Shown piece after piece: positions 5,705-7,443 of a stretch of 7,443 bases of DNA. Position 1 is the first letter of the stretch. Every line of letters starts with the position of its first letter. The notes under the pieces were generated by a model. It was not told the origin of the DNA. It worked only from the letters and a program-made list of their open reading frames with translations, and did not search any database. The position numbers were made by a program, and so were the translations under genes. The stretch lies in NCBI GenBank assembly GCA_021812735.1, contig JAKAMV010000498.1, positions 1-7,443 on the forward strand, given 5' to 3'. This stretch comes from Chloroflexota bacterium (GTDB lineage: Bacteria > Chloroflexota > Limnocylindria > Limnocylindrales > CSP1-4).

Positions 5705-6766
5705 TCAGAGCCCGGGGGCGGTCGAGGTCCCCGAAGACGCCGACGTGGCCGAGGCCGCGGCCGAGGCGACCGTGGTGTAGACGGTGTCGAAGCCGATCGC
5801 CCAGACGTCGGCGGGGTCGGCGGCGACGACGGCGGAAACGGTCGTGGGCGCCTGGTACTGCACGTGCCAGGTCGCGCCGTCATGGAACAGCACCTCGCCG
5901 GAACCTGCCGTGACCCAGACATGCGAGGCGTCGGTGCCTGCCACGCCGTTGAGCGCCAGGTGCAGGTCCACCGCCAGGTCCCACGCGGTGCCGTTCCACG
6001 CGTAGATGGACCCCTCCGGGCTCACCGCCCATGCGTTCGCGGTGTCGGAGGTGTAGACCGCGGAGAGCGGCTCGGGCAGCGTCGCCTGGAGGGTCCACCG
6101 CGACCCGTCCAACGCCACCACCACGCCGGACCCGTCGGGCGCGGTTCCCACCGCCCATGCGTGCGTGGCATCCAGCGCCGCGATCCCGGTGAAGCGGGTT
6201 CCGTCGGCCGGATACACCAGCGGCCACCCGCTCCCGTCCCAGGCACGGATGCCGGCTGCGGTCGCCGCCCACGCATGGCGTGCATCGGGCGCGGCCAGTG
6301 CAAGGACGGTGCCGTCGTGGCTGGTGAGCGTCCACTTCGAGCCGTTCCAGTGGCGGATCCCGTCGTCGCTGGCCACCCAGGCGGCGGTCGGTGACACGGC
6401 CGCCATCCGGATGATGTCGTCGTCCACGCGCCGGACGTGCCAGCCGGTGCCGTCCCACGCGTACACGACGCCGTCCGATCCGGCGACCCAGACGCTGTTC
6501 GGGTTGAACACGGCGAGGCCCGTCAGCTGCACGGACGGGGTGACCCACGCGACCTGCCAGGCCGGCGCGACGGGTGCGGACAGCGGCACGTCGGCACCGA
6601 CGACCGCCACCTCGTTGGCCACGGGGTTGGCGGGCACGGCCCGGGCCTGCGCGGAGAGGGACCCGCACCCGCCCGCGACGAGCGCGACGGTTGCGGCCGC
6701 CAGTACGAACCTGCGCAGTCCGCCCGAGCGAATCCGTTCCGTCGAACCCCCCGGGGAACCGCCCAT
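5705..6766 (-). CDS. Predicted seven-bladed beta-propeller lipoprotein
   Basis: A 353-residue exported protein. Basic residues (Arg11, Arg13, Arg18, Arg19) precede the hydrophobic stretch LAAATVALVAGG and Cys34, a lipobox-like AGGC, so it is probably lipid-anchored outside the cytoplasmic membrane. The mature part has seven repeats of 36-42 residues. Each holds an Ala/Val-Trp pair (92, 129, 165, 203, 245, 283, 321), and six go on to a 'DG or NG, short gap, W' strand such as YAWDGTGW or YAWNGTAW. The seventh lacks that last strand; the early PAWQVAWV (69-75) could supply it, closing the ring. The tail is Ala/Ser/Thr-rich. Start: AGGAGG (6777-6772) is 5 bases before the ATG. Such propellers usually bind partners or ligands; no catalytic residue is evident and the true role is unknown. 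It could belong to a Kelch- or YCF48-like group. Confidence 0.85.
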   Translation of the reverse strand: MGGSPGGSTERIRSGGLRRFVLAAATVALVAGGCGSLSAQARAVPANPVANEVAVVGADVPLSAPVAPAWQVAWVTPSVQLTGLAVFNPNSVWVAGSDGVVYAWDGTGWHVRRVDDDIIRMAAVSPTAAWVASDDGIRHWNGSKWTLTSHDGTVLALAAPDARHAWAATAAGIRAWDGSGWPLVYPADGTRFTGIAALDATHAWAVGTAPDGSGVVVALDGSRWTLQATLPEPLSAVYTSDTANAWAVSPEGSIYAWNGTAWDLAVDLHLALNGVAGTDASHVWVTAGSGEVLFHDGATWHVQYQAPTTVSAVVAADPADVWAIGFDTVYTTVASAAASATSASSGTSTAPGL

Positions 6767-6781
6767 TGCGTCCTCCTGCCT

Positions 6782-6795
6782 GTGCCCGCGGGCAC
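6782..6795 (-). promoter_or_regulatory. 14-base palindrome next to the lipoprotein Shine-Dalgarno
   Basis: GTGCCCGCGGGCAC is a perfect palindrome in the predicted 5' leader. It ends 4 bases before the AGGAGG ribosome binding site (6772-6777). As RNA it could fold into a 5-pair stem with a 4-base loop, or as DNA serve as a small operator. Its effect on translation is a guess. Confidence 0.4.
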
Positions 6796-6806
6796 GCGCC
6801 GACTCT

Positions 6807-6840
6807 CGTCCGGATGTGGGGACGCGTCAACATCCGGACG
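6807..6840 (-). promoter_or_regulatory. 11-base inverted repeat at the predicted transcript start of the lipoprotein gene
   Basis: CGTCCGGATGT (6807-6817) and ACATCCGGACG (6830-6840) are perfect inverted arms around 12 bases that include a second palindrome, GACGCGTC (6821-6828). With the -10 box at 6847-6852 the transcript would begin at about 6840, so the element occupies roughly +1 to +34. It can be a repressor operator (arm centres 23 bases apart, about two helical turns) or a 5'-terminal mRNA hairpin. The sequence shows the symmetry; the role is inferred. Confidence 0.65.
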
Positions 6841-6846
6841 GACCGA

Positions 6847-6876
6847 AGCATACCGCGTCCGGGTCCCATTTGGGAA
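6847..6876 (-). promoter_or_regulatory. Candidate promoter of the lipoprotein gene
   Basis: Read on the - strand: -35 TTCCCA (6876-6871, four of six consensus bases), an 18-base spacer, and -10 TATGCT (6852-6847, four of six and a TANNNT match). The stretch around and upstream of the -35 box is the most AT-rich part of this intergenic region, which supports a promoter. The implied 5' leader is about 74 bases with a strong Shine-Dalgarno at its end. Confidence 0.5.
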
Positions 6877-6879
6877 CAT

Positions 6880-6900
6880 TGTGAAGTGCCAAAAGTCACA
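6880..6900. promoter_or_regulatory. TGTGA-N11-TCACA inverted repeat upstream of the lipoprotein promoter
   Basis: TGTGA (6880-6884) and TCACA (6896-6900) form perfect 5-base inverted arms separated by 11 bases. The element starts 3 bases beyond the -35 box, about -40 to -60 from the predicted start, a typical activator position. The half-sites equal those of the CRP/FNR superfamily, but the gap is 11 instead of the usual 6, so another dimeric regulator or chance is possible. Confidence 0.4.
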
Positions 6901-6972
6901 TCCACCCGTCCTGAGTGGCTCCCGGCGTCGGGCCCCGCCAGGGCCGCATGGCCCGGGCCGCAAGGCGCCGCA

Positions 6973-6991
6973 CCCGGCCGATCGGACCGGG
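6973..6991 (-). terminator. GC-rich hairpin downstream of the aminotransferase gene
   Basis: CCCGGCCG (6973-6980) pairs with CGGACCGGG (6983-6991) leaving one bulged A and a 2-base centre. It lies 18 bases past the aminotransferase stop on the - strand and has no U-tract. It may help termination before the lipoprotein promoter. A second inverted repeat, GACCGG (6985-6990) with CCGGTC (7005-7010), overlaps it and the stop codon, so the two folds exclude each other. The rest of 6901-7008 shows only generic GC-rich sequence. Confidence 0.35.
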
Positions 6992-7008
6992 CCCCGCGGC
7001 GCGGCCGG

Positions 7009-7443
7009 TCAGCCGGCGGCGAACAGCTCGCCGATCGTCTCGGCGAACGCGGCGCTGTGGCGGTCGATGTCCGCGCCCGTGGTGACCGGCGACATCAGCG
7101 CCATGTTGTGGAACGGCGTGAGCAGGATCCCGCGGTTCAGCGCGGCCAGGTGCAGGTATCGCTCGAGCTCGAAATCCGCCGCGGCCGCCGCCTCGCGACC
7201 GTTCCGCGGGGCGCCGGGAAGGAAGTGGTACTCGGCGCGGGTCCCCAGCCGCGTGACGTGCCAGGGCACGGCGTGCGTTCGGAGCACGCCCTCCACGCCC
7301 TCCGTCCAGCGCTCCGCGAGCGGGACCATGCGCGCGAACGCGTCGGGCGTCAGGACGTGCTCCAGCGTGGCACGGATCGCGGCCAGCGACAGCGCGTTGC
7401 CGGCCAGCGTCCCCCCGATGCCGCCCACGTCCACGTCCTCCAT
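7009..7443 (-). CDS. Class III PLP aminotransferase, GSA-aminomutase-like, C-terminal part
   Basis: The frame is open to the right edge of the window, so only the last 144 or so residues are seen; the Met at the edge is probably internal. GGTLAGNALSLAAIRATLE matches the region after the catalytic lysine in class III aminotransferases (HemL has a comparable GTYNGNPL stretch). It is followed by the small C-terminal domain: RAEYHF, a DFELERYLHLAALNRGILLTPFHNMALMSP stretch, and a last helix HSAAFAETIGEL. The PLP-binding lysine and most of the active site lie outside the window. The enzyme could be a glutamate-1-semialdehyde aminomutase homologue or, more likely given the 'LNRGILLTPFHNMALMSP' type of ending, an aminotransferase acting on another substrate. 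Substrate cannot be assigned. It is transcribed toward the lipoprotein gene, 242 bases away; that gene appears to have its own promoter. Confidence 0.88.
   Translation of the reverse strand: MEDVDVGGIGGTLAGNALSLAAIRATLEHVLTPDAFARMVPLAERWTEGVEGVLRTHAVPWHVTRLGTRAEYHFLPGAPRNGREAAAAADFELERYLHLAALNRGILLTPFHNMALMSPVTTGADIDRHSAAFAETIGELFAAG

Noticed and set aside
5349..5780. A 143-codon + strand frame overlapping the small Cys-rich gene
   Set aside because: It runs in another frame from the well-placed ribosome binding site, is low-complexity, passes through the terminator hairpin and overlaps the end of the lipoprotein gene.
6876..6894. Sigma-54 promoter: TGGCAC on the - strand upstream of the lipoprotein gene
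   Set aside because: The -24-like TGGCAC is present, but the required GC at the -12 position is absent (TG stands there).
6880..6900. Canonical CRP/FNR site
   Set aside because: The half-sites match but the 11-base gap is not the standard 6, so only a generic inverted repeat is reported.

Overview
This is a GC-rich (about 70%), gene-dense bacterial window. High GC, 4-base start/stop overlaps and a possible leaderless start would suit Actinomycetota or a high-GC Chloroflexota lineage, but nothing here fixes the taxon. Both ends are cut inside genes.

Left block (1-2691, + strand): the C-terminal part of hypD and a complete hypE, joined by an ATGA overlap. These are [NiFe]-hydrogenase maturation genes that build the Fe(CN)2CO ligand set. 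They imply a hydrogenase and the remaining hyp genes to the left of the window. After hypE comes a small DUF488/YeaO-family gene.

Middle block (2692-3291): 600 bases with no convincing gene but four kinds of tandem repeat: 15-base units, a 63-base unit with a 9-base internal duplication, a 9-base motif repeated about every 14 bases, and an 8-base pair of direct repeats overlapping a TTGACA box. This box sits at the right distance for a leaderless start of the next gene.

Two-component operon (3292-5285, + strand): a soluble GAF-domain sensor histidine kinase and an OmpR/PhoB-type response regulator, joined by a GTGA overlap. A 71-residue Cys/His-rich protein follows at 5366-5581. Its Shine-Dalgarno sequence lies in a potential hairpin.

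Right block (- strand): a convergent lipoprotein predicted to be a seven-bladed beta-propeller (6766-5705). Its upstream region is unusually structured, with a candidate promoter, a 21-base inverted repeat upstream of it, and an 11-base-arm inverted repeat placed almost exactly at the predicted transcript start. A long-stem hairpin at 5648-5681 separates it from the convergent small gene. Farthest right is the C-terminal part of a class III PLP aminotransferase related to glutamate-1-semialdehyde aminomutase.

No mobile element, CRISPR array or RNA gene was seen. The parts that known gene families do not explain are the repeat cluster before the kinase, the Cys/His-rich small protein, and the control region of the propeller lipoprotein.
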